In this document: piece by piece, positions 51,729-61,301 of the stretch | Layout: every line of letters begins with the position of its first letter | Numbering within the stretch: position 1 is the stretch's first letter | NCBI RefSeq assembly: GCF_003987855.1 | Contig: NZ_RXIZ01000005.1 | Span: forward strand, 16,654 to 80,653 | DNA: 64,000 bases | Reading direction: 5' to 3' | Source of the DNA: Hyphomicrobium sp. | GTDB taxonomy: Bacteria; Pseudomonadota; Alphaproteobacteria; Rhizobiales; Hyphomicrobiaceae | Made by a program: the position numbers and the translations under genes | Notes under the pieces: generated by a model | Database searches by the model: none | Seen by the model: the letters and a program-made list of their open reading frames with translations, nothing else | Told to the model about the DNA's origin: nothing

Positions 51729-53693
51729 ATGCAAGGCTCAAGCACACAGTCTCTCGGCGCGCGCGATCCAGCCGACACCTCCATTGGCCGCATTGTCTCG
51801 GTGACAGGTTCGAAGGCGATCGTACTGCTCGACGGCGCAGCCGATATACACCGCCGCAGCCCCAATGGCCGCCCTGAGATGGGAACGCTGCTCGCTGTTG
51901 AAACCGCGCGCGCTACGGTGCTGGCAACGGTATCGGCGCTAAGCGTGCCCGTTCCCTCCCAGCGCGATGGCGAAGGCGAAGTCTGGATCGCGGAACTTGG
52001 ACTGGTCGGCGAGCTGTCGAGTCCTGGCCCCACAAAGGAGCGCTCGTTCAACCGCGGCGTCACAGCCTATCCCGCGCTCGGCGATCGCGTCCGCCTGGCG
52101 CTGAAGCCAGAACTCGAAGCGACCTTCTGTGGCGATACCTGCTCGATGGTGCGCATCGGCTCGATCCGTCAGGACTCCAGCATTCCCGCGATGGTCCGGG
52201 TCGACGAGCTTCTGGGCAAGCACTTCGCTGTGCTCGGCACGACCGGTACCGGCAAGTCCTGCACGACGGCGCTGATCCTGCGTTCGATCGTGGAGAAGAA
52301 TCCGGCGGCCCACATCGTTCTTCTTGATCCCCACAACGAATACGCGACGGCCTTCAGCGAGTGGGCGGAAGTCATTTCTCCGCGCAACATGCAGCTTCCG
52401 TACTGGCTGTTGACCTTCGAAGAAATCGTCGAGGTTCTTGTCGGCGACGTCGATCGCAAGACCGAGATCGAGGTCCTGCAGGAAATCATTCCCCTCGCCA
52501 AGGTGCGTTACAATTCGGGCCGCGCCGGCGCCGAAGTGCAAAGAAAGCTTCGCGGCCTCGGCGATGCCTCGCGCTATACCGTCGACACGCCCGTCCCCTA
52601 TCGTATCTCCGATCTGATGTCGCTGCTCGATGAGCGGATGGGCAAGCTCGAGAACCGTAGGGATCTCGCACCCTATCGTAGTCTCAAGCACCGCATCGAA
52701 ACCATTTCGCAGGATGGCCGCTACGCCTTCATGTTCGGTTCGCGCACCGTGTATGACGGCATGGCGCAAGTGCTCGGCCGCATCTTCCGCGTGCCCGTCA
52801 ACAGCAAGCCGATCACCATTCTCGAGCTGACCGGCATTCCGTCGGAAGTCGTGAACGTCGTCGTCTCCGTCCTGTGCCGTATGACGTTCGACTTCGCGCT
52901 CTGGAGCGAGGGACAAGTGCCGGTGACCCTCGTTTGCGAGGAAGCGCATCGCTACGTTCCCCTAAACTCGACGTTAGGTTTCGAACCTTGCAAGCGCGCG
53001 ATCTCAAAGATCGCCAAGGAAGGGCGCAAGTACGGCGCATCGCTCTGCATCGTCACCCAGCGCCCCGCCGAAATCGATCCTACGATCCTTTCCCAGTGCA
53101 ACACCGTGTTTGCATTGCGCCTGTCGAACGATCGCGACCAAGCCATCGTCGCCTCAGCCGTTGCCGACACCGGCGCCGGACTGCTCGAATTCCTGCCCTC
53201 GCTCGGCCAGCGCGAAGCCATCGCCTTCGGTGACGGCATGGCGCTGCCGGTGCGCATCAAGTTCGATGAACTGCCGAAGCACGCCCTGCCGCGCTCATCG
53301 AGCGCAAACTTCTCGCAGAAATGGCAGGCATCACTCGCGGAGGAAGGCTTCCTCGATCAGATCGTCGAGCGTTGGCGCGCATCCGGCATTCCTCCGCAAG
53401 GGGACGCGCCGCATCATCTCGCGATGATGGCGGACGCACTCGGAATTCACGCGAACCCCACCGTCGAAGCAGCCCCTCTTCCCGAGTACGCGCCCGAGCC
53501 ACCGGGCTACCGTGCCGTTACGTCGCCATCGTCGACGACGAGCGCAGCATCAGCTCTCCGCCCGACTGGCTCTCTTGTCCGTCGCGATGTCCCTCACGCT
53601 GCCGAACCGGCAGTCAAAGGCGACGCCGGTTCCATGTCGTCCAGCAGCGCACTTCGATCCCTACGCGAAAGACTGACGCGCCCCTCCAATTAA
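51729..53693 (+). CDS. HerA-like ATP-binding protein (DUF87)
   Basis: 654-residue P-loop ATPase of the HerA/FtsK clade. A HAS-barrel-like N-terminal domain (about residues 1-140) precedes the Walker A GTTGTGKSCTT at about residue 174; later EEAHRYVP is the Walker B acidic region, and the region QRPAEIDPTILSQCNT carries the sensor and arginine elements of hexameric translocases. The C-terminal 120 residues are Ser/Ala/Pro-rich. A NurA nuclease gene, its partner in archaea, is not next to it. Likely a DNA translocase of unknown cellular job. Confidence 0.87.
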   Translation: MQGSSTQSLGARDPADTSIGRIVSVTGSKAIVLLDGAADIHRRSPNGRPEMGTLLAVETARATVLATVSALSVPVPSQRDGEGEVWIAELGLVGELSSPGPTKERSFNRGVTAYPALGDRVRLALKPELEATFCGDTCSMVRIGSIRQDSSIPAMVRVDELLGKHFAVLGTTGTGKSCTTALILRSIVEKNPAAHIVLLDPHNEYATAFSEWAEVISPRNMQLPYWLLTFEEIVEVLVGDVDRKTEIEVLQEIIPLAKVRYNSGRAGAEVQRKLRGLGDASRYTVDTPVPYRISDLMSLLDERMGKLENRRDLAPYRSLKHRIETISQDGRYAFMFGSRTVYDGMAQVLGRIFRVPVNSKPITILELTGIPSEVVNVVVSVLCRMTFDFALWSEGQVPVTLVCEEAHRYVPLNSTLGFEPCKRAISKIAKEGRKYGASLCIVTQRPAEIDPTILSQCNTVFALRLSNDRDQAIVASAVADTGAGLLEFLPSLGQREAIAFGDGMALPVRIKFDELPKHALPRSSSANFSQKWQASLAEEGFLDQIVERWRASGIPPQGDAPHHLAMMADALGIHANPTVEAAPLPEYAPEPPGYRAVTSPSSTTSAASALRPTGSLVRRDVPHAAEPAVKGDAGSMSSSSALRSLRERLTRPSN

Positions 53694-53863
53694 AGTCGAT
53701 GTCTGCGCGCGCGGAGTGGATTCGCTCGATGCTCTGTGCAAGACTGCCCCATCGACTGCAAAACGATGGGACTTTCATATAGTTGTCGAATTACTGCGCA
53801 TGCTCTGCGTCATGGAACGCGAGCGCACCCTAAAATAGATCTTGCAGCTCAGAGGTTTTGCTT

Positions 53864-55309
53864 ATGAGTGCCGTTTATCCAGTTATTTTGTCTGGCGGCT
53901 CCGGAACGAGGCTCTGGCCGCTCTCGCGGTCGATGTATCCCAAGCAGTTCATTCGCTTCTTCAACGGCCAGGGCTCATCGTTCCTCGGCGCCACGCTCGC
54001 GCGTTTACCGCACAGCGCCGGTTTCGAGCGGCCCATCCTTCTCTGCAACAACGATCACCGCTTTCTCGTCCGTGAAGAGATCGAGCGCTCCGGCATCGAA
54101 CCGCGCGCGATTATTCTTGAACCGATCGCGCGCAACACCGCACCGGCAATTGCGGTCGCCGCACTGGTCGCGCTGCGCGATGATCCGAATGCAATTCTCG
54201 CCGTAATGCCTTCCGATCATGTCATCGGCAACGAAGCGCTTTTTGCGGAAAACATCCGCCGCGCCGCCGCCGTTGCAGAAAGTGGAAAGCTCGTCCTCTT
54301 CGGCATCACGCCCACGGAAGCTCACACCGGTTATGGCTACATCAAGCGCGGCGGCGATCTTCGCGGCTTCGAGGGCCAAGCCTTCACTGTCGACGGCTTC
54401 GCTGAGAAGCCCGACCGAGCCACGGCCGAGCGGTATCTCGCCGATGGCTCGTATTTCTGGAACAGCGGCATCTTCGCCCTCAATGCCAAGAAATACCTGA
54501 CGGAAGTCGAGCGCTACGAACCGAAGATCCTGGAAGCGGCCCGCGCCGCCCTCGCCGGAGCCAGCGAAGATCTAGGCTTCCTACGCCTCGACAAAAACGG
54601 CTTCGCGATGTCGCCCAACATCTCGATCGACTACGCCGTTATGGAGAAAACTCGCGAAGCCGCGATCCTGCCGATGGACGTCGGCTGGAACGATGTCGGC
54701 TCATGGTCGTCCCTCTGGGAAATCGCTCCGCGCGACGACAAGGGCAACTTCATCAAGGGTGAAGCCGTCCTGGAAGATACCACCGGCTGCTACGTTCATT
54801 CCGAGAAGTCGATCGTCTCCACGATCGGCGTCAACGACCTCATCATCGTCAACACGCCGGACGCCCTTCTGGTCGCCGACAAAAATCGCACGCAGGACGT
54901 TTCCAAGATCGTCTCGCGCCTGAAGCAGTCGAACCGGAAGGAGCAGGAACAGCACCTTCGCAACTATCGCCCCTGGGGCTACTTTGAGACGCTGAACATC
55001 GGCCCGCGTTTTCAGGTCAAGCTTCTGCACGTCAAGCCCGGCGGCAAGCTGTCGATGCAAATGCACCATCACCGCTCCGAGCATTGGATTGTCGTACAGG
55101 GCACCGCGCAGGTATCGATCGGCGAAAAAGAGCAGCTCGTGCGCGAGAACGAAAGCGTCTACATCTTCGCGACGCAATGGCATCGCCTGCAAAATCCGGG
55201 CAAGGTGCCCGTCGAGATCATTGAAGTCCAGATCGGCTCATATCTCGGCGAGGACGACATTCGCCGCACAGACGATATCTACAATCGCCAGCCCGAAGAA
55301 ACGAAATAG
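53864..55309 (+). CDS. manC: Mannose-1-phosphate guanylyltransferase/mannose-6-phosphate isomerase
   Basis: 481-residue bifunctional enzyme making GDP-mannose. The nucleotidyltransferase domain starts with VILSGGSGTRLWPLSR and has FAEKPD and FWNSGIF; the C-terminal cupin isomerase domain shows RPWGYFETL and HHHRSEHWIVVQGTA with metal-binding histidines. The ATG at 53864 has AGAGG 8 bases upstream and is preferred over an in-frame TTG two codons earlier. GDP-mannose is used for exopolysaccharide or lipopolysaccharide; no such gene cluster is adjacent. Confidence 0.95.
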   Translation: MSAVYPVILSGGSGTRLWPLSRSMYPKQFIRFFNGQGSSFLGATLARLPHSAGFERPILLCNNDHRFLVREEIERSGIEPRAIILEPIARNTAPAIAVAALVALRDDPNAILAVMPSDHVIGNEALFAENIRRAAAVAESGKLVLFGITPTEAHTGYGYIKRGGDLRGFEGQAFTVDGFAEKPDRATAERYLADGSYFWNSGIFALNAKKYLTEVERYEPKILEAARAALAGASEDLGFLRLDKNGFAMSPNISIDYAVMEKTREAAILPMDVGWNDVGSWSSLWEIAPRDDKGNFIKGEAVLEDTTGCYVHSEKSIVSTIGVNDLIIVNTPDALLVADKNRTQDVSKIVSRLKQSNRKEQEQHLRNYRPWGYFETLNIGPRFQVKLLHVKPGGKLSMQMHHHRSEHWIVVQGTAQVSIGEKEQLVRENESVYIFATQWHRLQNPGKVPVEIIEVQIGSYLGEDDIRRTDDIYNRQPEETK

Positions 55310-55354
55310 CGTCTAAACAGCTGCGCGCTTCGAATGCGCGTGGCGTGCTGAAAG

Positions 55355-56299
55355 CTACTTCGGCTGGTCGGTCGGCCGGAACGTAACGATGCGCCCGCTC
55401 GCCTGCGGGTCCACAGCCGAGGGAGCACCGCCCGATGCCTGTGGTGCCGCCGGAGCCGCCGACGGAGCAGCCATCGCCGAGGCCGTGGCTAATGCGGCGT
55501 CGTCTTCGCTCTTGTCTCTGAAGGCGCGCCAGCTCACCGGAATAAATCCGAGATAAACCGCGGTTAGAACGGTCAGCGTCTCGTAGGGATAGGTGAAGAG
55601 GAAGGCGACGAGGCCCACCGCGACCACGAATATCGGCAGCACCCATTCGCGTCCGACGCGCTCACCGAGCAGCTTCCCGGAATAGGTCGGAATCGTCGAC
55701 ACCATCATGAACGCGACGAAGACCGTGTAGACGAGCACGATCTTGAGCGCCCACTGCGCTTTCGCCTCTCCCAAACCCAGCTGATCGAGATAGAGCGGCA
55801 ACAGCACGGCAATCGCCGCCGCCGGTGTCGGCATGCCCATGAAATAGTTCGACTGCCATTTCGGCTTTTCGTCATCCAGCGCAGCATTGAAACGTGCCAG
55901 GCGAAGCGCCGACGCCAGCGCGAAGATCATCACGCAGATCCAGCCCGCGCTTTTGAGATCGCCAAGCCCCCAGTTGAAAATGAGGAACGCCGGCGCCACG
56001 CCGAAATTGACGAAGTCAGCGAGACTGTCGAGCTCCGCGCCGAACCGCGAGGAAGCTTTAAGCAGCCGCGCAATACGCCCGTCGATGCCATCGAGGCAGG
56101 CGGCAAACACGATCGCCGCCACCGCCAGATCGTACCGGCCCTCAATCCCCATGCGGATCGACGTCAGGCCCGCGCATAGTCCAAGCAGCGTGAAGAAGTT
56201 CGGCACCAGCATCCGCACCGGAACGCGCCTGTGCCGGAAAAGAGAGCGGCGCCGGCGGCGGCGGGTTTCCGTCTCGATAAAGGGCTCGTCCGTATCCAT
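55355..56299 (-). CDS. pssA: CDP-diacylglycerol-serine O-phosphatidyltransferase
   Basis: Makes phosphatidylserine at the inner membrane, the precursor of phosphatidylethanolamine. The CDP-alcohol phosphatidyltransferase motif is complete at about residues 72-98: DGRIAR, then G and two aspartates in FGAELDSLAD. About eight hydrophobic segments. The C-terminal 45 residues are a Ala/Ser/Pro-rich tail. ATG at 56299 has AAGGAGG just upstream, so it is preferred over 56350. The psd gene lies upstream on the same strand (114-base gap), an expected pair. Confidence 0.94.
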   Translation of the reverse strand: MDTDEPFIETETRRRRRRSLFRHRRVPVRMLVPNFFTLLGLCAGLTSIRMGIEGRYDLAVAAIVFAACLDGIDGRIARLLKASSRFGAELDSLADFVNFGVAPAFLIFNWGLGDLKSAGWICVMIFALASALRLARFNAALDDEKPKWQSNYFMGMPTPAAAIAVLLPLYLDQLGLGEAKAQWALKIVLVYTVFVAFMMVSTIPTYSGKLLGERVGREWVLPIFVVAVGLVAFLFTYPYETLTVLTAVYLGFIPVSWRAFRDKSEDDAALATASAMAAPSAAPAAPQASGGAPSAVDPQASGRIVTFRPTDQPK

Positions 56300-56413
56300 G
56301 AGAGCCTCCTTGGCTCGCGCGCCGGTTGCAAGATAGCCGCTCTGCTTCAATCCCTAAATGTGCCGGGGTCAAGGCTTCGCAGCCATCGAAGCCGCTTTTC
56401 CGCAAACAAATGG

Positions 56414-57127
56414 TTACGCTCGCAACGCCTCGCGCTCGGGCTCGACCGAATGAAGGTCCGCAAAGACCGTCTCTCCGGCGATCGCCCGCTGCCCGACGCT
56501 GACCAGCGCCGTCTTCCCCGGCGGCAGGTAAATATCGACCCGCGACCCGAAGCGAATGAGGCCGAAGCGCTGTCCGGCGACCAGCGTGTCGCCGACTTCC
56601 GAGAACGTCACGATGCGTCGCGCCACGAGGCCCGCGATCTGCACCACGCCGATGTCACCGTCCGTCGGCGTCTCGATGACGAGAATGCGCCGCTCGTTGT
56701 CCTCGCTCGCTTTATCCAGCGCCGCATTGAGAAACTTGCCTGGAACGTACAGCGAGCGGATGATCCGGCCCGCCACCGGCGACCGGTTGATATGGACGTC
56801 GAACACCGACAGGAACGTCGATATCCGCACCCGCTCATCCGACCCCATGCCGAGTTCGGCGGGCGGAACGATCTTCTCGATCCCCGAGATTTTGCCATCG
56901 GCCGAGGAAACGACGAGCCCCGCACGCAGCGGGGTCACGCGCGGCGGATCGCGAAAGAAGTAGACGACCCAGGCCGTCAGGCCGGCTGCGACCCATCCGA
57001 GCGGCGGATAGAGAAAAAAGAACAGCAGCGTCACCGCCGCCGCGATCGCTATGAACTTGTGTCCATCGGGATGCACAGGCGACAGCTGGTCGAAGATGGT
57101 ATCGAGAATGCTGTGACCCTCGGACAC
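56414..57127 (-). CDS. psd: Phosphatidylserine decarboxylase proenzyme
   Basis: 237-residue PSD of the short, rhizobial type that converts phosphatidylserine to phosphatidylethanolamine. It has two membrane segments near the N-terminus (residues 25-58) and the substrate region VHINRSPVAG. The self-cleavage site is the Gly-Ser in LIRFGSRVDIYLP, where the serine becomes the pyruvoyl group. It is paired with pssA for the same pathway, and reads toward it. Confidence 0.94.
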   Translation of the reverse strand: MSEGHSILDTIFDQLSPVHPDGHKFIAIAAAVTLLFFFLYPPLGWVAAGLTAWVVYFFRDPPRVTPLRAGLVVSSADGKISGIEKIVPPAELGMGSDERVRISTFLSVFDVHINRSPVAGRIIRSLYVPGKFLNAALDKASEDNERRILVIETPTDGDIGVVQIAGLVARRIVTFSEVGDTLVAGQRFGLIRFGSRVDIYLPPGKTALVSVGQRAIAGETVFADLHSVEPEREALRA

Positions 57128-57173
57128 GAATGACCTCCTGAAGTGAACTCAAATTGGGCGCATAGCACGCCGC

Positions 57174-58637
57174 TTACGACAAGGGTACGGCGACGAAGCG
57201 AAGATCGCCCTTCGAATCCTCGATGCGCAGCAGAACCGCTTTGCGACCGGCCTTTTTGACCTTCTCGATGCTCTTTGCGACATCCTCTGGATCGGAAACC
57301 GAATCCTGCGCAGCTTCGACGATCACGTCGCCGGGCTTGAGACCCTTGCCCGCTGCCGCGCTTTGCGGATCGACGGCCTCGACCACCACGCCCGTGATCT
57401 TGTCGTCCAGCTTGTACTTTTTGCGCAGCTCGTCGTTGAGAGGCGACAGCGTCAGGCCGATGATGGCGGAACCCTTCGGATCCTCGTCGCTCTCATCGCC
57501 ACTCTTGAGGTCGCTCGCATTGTCGTCGTCATCCTCCAGACGCCCGACCGTGACCTGCGCGTTTTCCTTCTTGCCCTTCCGCAAAAGCTCCATGTCGACG
57601 GCCTTGCCGATCGGCGCCTGCGCCACGATCTTCGGCAGACCGCGCATGCTGGTCACATCCTTGCCGTCGAACTTCAAGATCACGTCGCCAGGCTGCAGAC
57701 CCGCTTTGGACGCTGGACTTTCGGGCGTCACGGCCGCAACGAGCGCGCCGACGTTCTCTTCGAGCCCGAGCGTCTCTGCGATGTCTCCCGTCACGGATTG
57801 GATTTTGACGCCGAGCCAGCCCCGGCGAACTTCGCCGTATTGCTTCAGCTGATCGACAACGTTCGCCACGGTATCGGAAGGCACCGCGAACCCGATGCCG
57901 ATCGACCCGCCCGTGGGCGAAATGATCGCCGTGTTCACGCCGATGACCTCGCCATTCATGTTGAACAGCGGCCCACCCGAATTGCCCTTGTTGATGGCCG
58001 CATCGGTCTGCAGGTAATCGTCATAGGGACCGGAATTGATGTCGCGGCTCTTGGCCGAGATGATACCCACGGAAACCGATCCGCCGAGGCCGAACGGGTT
58101 GCCGATCGCCATGACCCAATCGCCGACCTCGATTGCATCGGACGAGCCGAACTTGACGTCGACCAGCGGCTTCTTCGGCGTCACCTTCAACAGCGCGAGA
58201 TCTGCTTTGGTATCGCGGCCGATGATCTTGTCGACCACAAGCTTCGAGCCATCGTGGAAGTTGATATCGATTTCCTCAGCGCCTTCGATGACGTGATTGT
58301 TGGTGACGATCAGGCCTTCCTTGCCGTCGATCACGAATCCGGAGCCGAGCGAGGAGATCTTGCGGTCGCCATGCGGAACGCCGCCGCGCTTGTTGAAGAA
58401 GTCATCGAAGAAGTCTTCGAAGGGGGCCCCTTTCGGCACCTTCGGCAGCGGTACGCCGGCCGGACCCTTGACCGTCTGCGAAGTGGAAATGTTGACGACC
58501 GCATCCGAAAGCCGCTTTGCAAGCGGAGCGACGGAAACGGGACCATACTGAAACTGCTGCTCGGCACGGGCACCCGTCATGGCCGGCATCAGGCTCAGGC
58601 CGAAGCCGAAAAGGAGCGCCGCACTTCTCTTGATCAT
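57174..58637 (-). CDS. degP: Do-family periplasmic serine protease/chaperone
   Basis: 487-residue DegP/HtrA-type protease. A signal peptide ends near residue 26 (TGARAEQ). The catalytic triad is His in TNNHVIEG, Asp in KADLALLKV and Ser in GNSGGPLFN. Two PDZ domains follow (LQPGDVILKFDGKDV and GLKPGDVIVEAAQD regions), giving the DegP/DegQ layout. It degrades or protects misfolded periplasmic proteins. On the same strand upstream lie DUF2065, hflC and hflK, the usual order in alphaproteobacteria. Confidence 0.95.
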   Translation of the reverse strand: MIKRSAALLFGFGLSLMPAMTGARAEQQFQYGPVSVAPLAKRLSDAVVNISTSQTVKGPAGVPLPKVPKGAPFEDFFDDFFNKRGGVPHGDRKISSLGSGFVIDGKEGLIVTNNHVIEGAEEIDINFHDGSKLVVDKIIGRDTKADLALLKVTPKKPLVDVKFGSSDAIEVGDWVMAIGNPFGLGGSVSVGIISAKSRDINSGPYDDYLQTDAAINKGNSGGPLFNMNGEVIGVNTAIISPTGGSIGIGFAVPSDTVANVVDQLKQYGEVRRGWLGVKIQSVTGDIAETLGLEENVGALVAAVTPESPASKAGLQPGDVILKFDGKDVTSMRGLPKIVAQAPIGKAVDMELLRKGKKENAQVTVGRLEDDDDNASDLKSGDESDEDPKGSAIIGLTLSPLNDELRKKYKLDDKITGVVVEAVDPQSAAAGKGLKPGDVIVEAAQDSVSDPEDVAKSIEKVKKAGRKAVLLRIEDSKGDLRFVAVPLS

Positions 58638-58766
58638 CGCCGAAGAACTCCAAGGCTTGCCGGCCCGAAAAGGCCCGCATTCATGCTAGCTCGCCCAACA
58701 TGAAAGCGTGAACATGGCAAGGTAGCATAGGTCCAGACAGCGGGGATAAGTTGCTGCCGCCTCGGC

Positions 58767-58952
58767 TTATCCCCTGGCGAGCCAGACGACAAATACGCCA
58801 ACGGCCACTGCGGCGACGGCGAAGATCTGTATCCGGCCGTTGGGAAAAGTTGCAATCTCTTCAACGGCCCGCCGAGCCATCTGCGGCGCGGCAGCCCATA
58901 AGAGCCCCTCGAGCACGAGGGCGATGCCGATCCCGGCGAGCAGGTCGCTCAT
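58767..58952 (-). CDS. DUF2065 family small membrane protein
   Basis: 61-residue protein with two hydrophobic segments, residues about 4-22 and 40-58, separated by a basic/acidic linker. The family is known only as a small companion of hflC in proteobacteria. Its ATG overlaps the hflC stop by 4 bases (ATGA), so it is co-translated with hflC. Possibly helps the HflKC complex, but function is unknown. Confidence 0.86.
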   Translation of the reverse strand: MSDLLAGIGIALVLEGLLWAAAPQMARRAVEEIATFPNGRIQIFAVAAVAVGVFVVWLARG

Positions 58953-59848
58953 TGGGGTGCGGCAGGTTGCGCAGCCGTTGGCGCCTTCCCAGTGGGATCT
59001 TCGAAATACCGGAAGAACTGGCTGTCAGGCGACAGCAGCATGCGCGTGTCCTCCGGCTTCAGAGCCGTCGTATAGGCCTGCATCGAGCGGTAGAAGCGGA
59101 AGAAGTCGGGGTCCTGCCCGAACGCGTCCGCGAAAATGCGGCTGCGCTCGGCCTCGCCATCACCGCGAATTTCATCCGACTTCTGCGTGGCCGTTGCCTT
59201 GATGATGGTCACGTCCTTGTCGGCGTTCGCCTGGATGCGGTTCTTTTCGGCATCGCCCTGAGCGCGGAGTTCCGTCGCCTCGCGAATACGATCAGCGCGC
59301 ATCCGGTCGTAGACCTTGACGAGGTTCTCTTGCGGCAGGTCCGCGCGCTTGATGCGCACGTCGACAACCTCGAGGCCATAGTCGCGGCCTTCGCTGTTCA
59401 CCTGCGCAGCGATCTGCTTCATCAGCGACTCGCGCTTGTCTTTGACGACGTCCTGCAGCGTCGCGGAACCCAGCACGCGCCGGATTTCCGATTCGATCAG
59501 CGGTCCGACGACCTCACGCACGCGCTCCTCGTCGCGCACGTTCTGATAGAACTTCAAGAGGTTGGTGATGCGATAGCGCGCGTAGGCGTCGACGATCAGA
59601 CGCTGCTGATCCGATGCCGTGACTTCCTGCTCGGTGGTATCGAGATCGAGAATGCGCTTGTCGAACTTCTCGACCGTATCGATGAATGGCATCTTCCACT
59701 TGAGGCCCGGCGTCGTAACAGCCGGAAGCGGTTCGCCGAAGCGCAGGACGAGCGCCTGCTCGTTCTGATGCACGATGAAGGCCGACGAATAGAGCGCCAC
59801 GGCGCCGATCGCGAGCACTGCCAGGATGAAGGCGAAAAACGAACGCAT
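58949..59848 (-). CDS. hflC: HflC, SPFH-family regulator of FtsH
   Basis: 299-residue membrane-anchored SPFH (band 7) protein with one N-terminal membrane helix and a large periplasmic domain, ending in a helical part around DPDFFRFYRSMQAY. With HflK it forms the cage that encloses the FtsH protease and restrains its action on membrane proteins. HflK ends 2 bases upstream; DUF2065 overlaps its end. Confidence 0.93.
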   Translation of the reverse strand: MRSFFAFILAVLAIGAVALYSSAFIVHQNEQALVLRFGEPLPAVTTPGLKWKMPFIDTVEKFDKRILDLDTTEQEVTASDQQRLIVDAYARYRITNLLKFYQNVRDEERVREVVGPLIESEIRRVLGSATLQDVVKDKRESLMKQIAAQVNSEGRDYGLEVVDVRIKRADLPQENLVKVYDRMRADRIREATELRAQGDAEKNRIQANADKDVTIIKATATQKSDEIRGDGEAERSRIFADAFGQDPDFFRFYRSMQAYTTALKPEDTRMLLSPDSQFFRYFEDPTGKAPTAAQPAAPQ

Positions 59849-59850
59849 TG

Positions 59851-61059
59851 TTATCTCGCTCCATCCGTATCGGTAGATTGCTGCGGATCGGCCGGACGCT
59901 TCTGCAGCTGCTCCAGCGGCAGGAATGGCACCACGCCCTGGCCCTTTCCGTTCTGATTGAGAATGATCTTGTCGGCGCCGGAGAGCACCCGCTCTTGCAT
60001 TTCAAGATAGAGCCGCTCGCGCGTGACGTCGGGCGCTTTCTTGTATTCCTCGTAGACCTTGAGGAAGCGCGCCGCCTGACCCGTGGCTTCCGCCACCGTC
60101 TGATCGCGATAGCCTTCCGCCGCCGCAACGATCCGATCGGCATCGCCTCGCGCTCTCGGAATGACCTGATCGGCATACGTCTGCGCCTGCTTGATCAGGG
60201 TTTCCTTTTCCTGCGCCGCCGCAGCAACCTCTCGGAACGAGCGGATGACTTCTTCCGGAGGATCGACCTCTCTCAATTGCACCTGGTCGATCTTGATGCC
60301 GGCGCCGTAAGAGTCGAGCGTCCTTTGCATCAGCTGTTGCACGGATTCCTGAGCCTTCTGACGCCCAAGCGTCAGAAGCGGCTGCAGGCTGGATTGACCG
60401 ACGACTTCACGCATCGCGCTTTCGGCGACTTCACGAACGGTGGTCTCGGGCTGCGCGATGTTGAAGAGGTACTGTTCGACGCCGGTCTCGCCGTTTGGTC
60501 CGTCCTTGTCGAGCTTGATGCGCCAGAACACGACGAAGCGGACATCGACCACGCTGCCGTCTCCGGTCAGCATCAGGCCGCTGTCACGTCCGCCGATGAT
60601 GCTCCGGCCGGCCCCGACTTCGATCGTCCGCTGCTGCGTGACCTTCGGCAGGCGCACTTCTTCGATCGGATAAGGAAGACGCCAATGCAGGCCCGGTCCT
60701 TCCCAGCGATCGTACTTGCCGAAACGCAGAACGATGCCCTGCTCGTCCGGATTGACCCGGAAGAAGAAACCATAGAAGGCGACGCCCGCTAAAAGCAGCA
60801 TCGCGATCAGAAAGAGGAAAGACTTCGGCACGCCTCCCGTGAAGCCGCCGCCGCCAGCGCCATTGCCGCCGCCACCACGCATCACCTGACGCATGCGATC
60901 TTGGCCGCGGCGAAGAATTTCATCGAGATCGGGCGGCTCCTTGCCGCCGCCACCGCCACCGCCCTGTGGACCCCACGGCCCCTGACCCCAGGGACCGCCG
61001 CCCTTGCGGCCGCCGTTTCCCCCGCCGGTGCCACCACCGCCTTGACTACTCCAGGGCAT
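59851..61059 (-). CDS. hflK: HflK, SPFH-family regulator of FtsH
   Basis: 402-residue partner of HflC. A long Gly-rich N-terminus (about residues 1-65) precedes a membrane helix FLFLIAMLLLAGVAFYGFFF; the SPFH domain follows with RVNPDEQGIVLRFG. The C-terminal part is helical. The ATG at 61059 starts with MPWSSQGGGG, as usual in this family. It is first in the hflK-hflC-DUF2065-degP run. Confidence 0.94.
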   Translation of the reverse strand: MPWSSQGGGGTGGGNGGRKGGGPWGQGPWGPQGGGGGGGKEPPDLDEILRRGQDRMRQVMRGGGGNGAGGGGFTGGVPKSFLFLIAMLLLAGVAFYGFFFRVNPDEQGIVLRFGKYDRWEGPGLHWRLPYPIEEVRLPKVTQQRTIEVGAGRSIIGGRDSGLMLTGDGSVVDVRFVVFWRIKLDKDGPNGETGVEQYLFNIAQPETTVREVAESAMREVVGQSSLQPLLTLGRQKAQESVQQLMQRTLDSYGAGIKIDQVQLREVDPPEEVIRSFREVAAAAQEKETLIKQAQTYADQVIPRARGDADRIVAAAEGYRDQTVAEATGQAARFLKVYEEYKKAPDVTRERLYLEMQERVLSGADKIILNQNGKGQGVVPFLPLEQLQKRPADPQQSTDTDGAR

Positions 61060-61283
61060 GAATCAGGGCCTCTTTCGCATTTTGAGCTGAAGATTGAGAT
61101 CGTGCCCCCTGCCTTCCGAGTTGCGGATGGCGTCCTGATGACGCCCGATGTAAGTCCTGCACTGCAAAGGCCTGAGCAACGTTGATAATTCGGATTTTGC
61201 GCAGCTTATAGGGCAGGCCCCGGCCGTTCGCAAATTCCGCAGGTTTTGGCTAATCGCAATTTGGGGCGTGGAAGCCTACCTTC

Positions 61284-61301
61284 AAGGGCGATAAAGCCCT
61301 T
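61284..61301 (-). terminator. Hairpin at the end of folA
   Basis: AAGGGC and GCCCTT pair around a 6-base loop immediately after the folA stop on the minus strand. No T run follows, so it may be a weak terminator or RNA-stabilising hairpin. Confidence 0.35.

Noticed and set aside
57363..58703. 446-codon open frame opposite degP
   Set aside because: Shadow of degP, whose catalytic triad and PDZ domains are intact on the minus strand.
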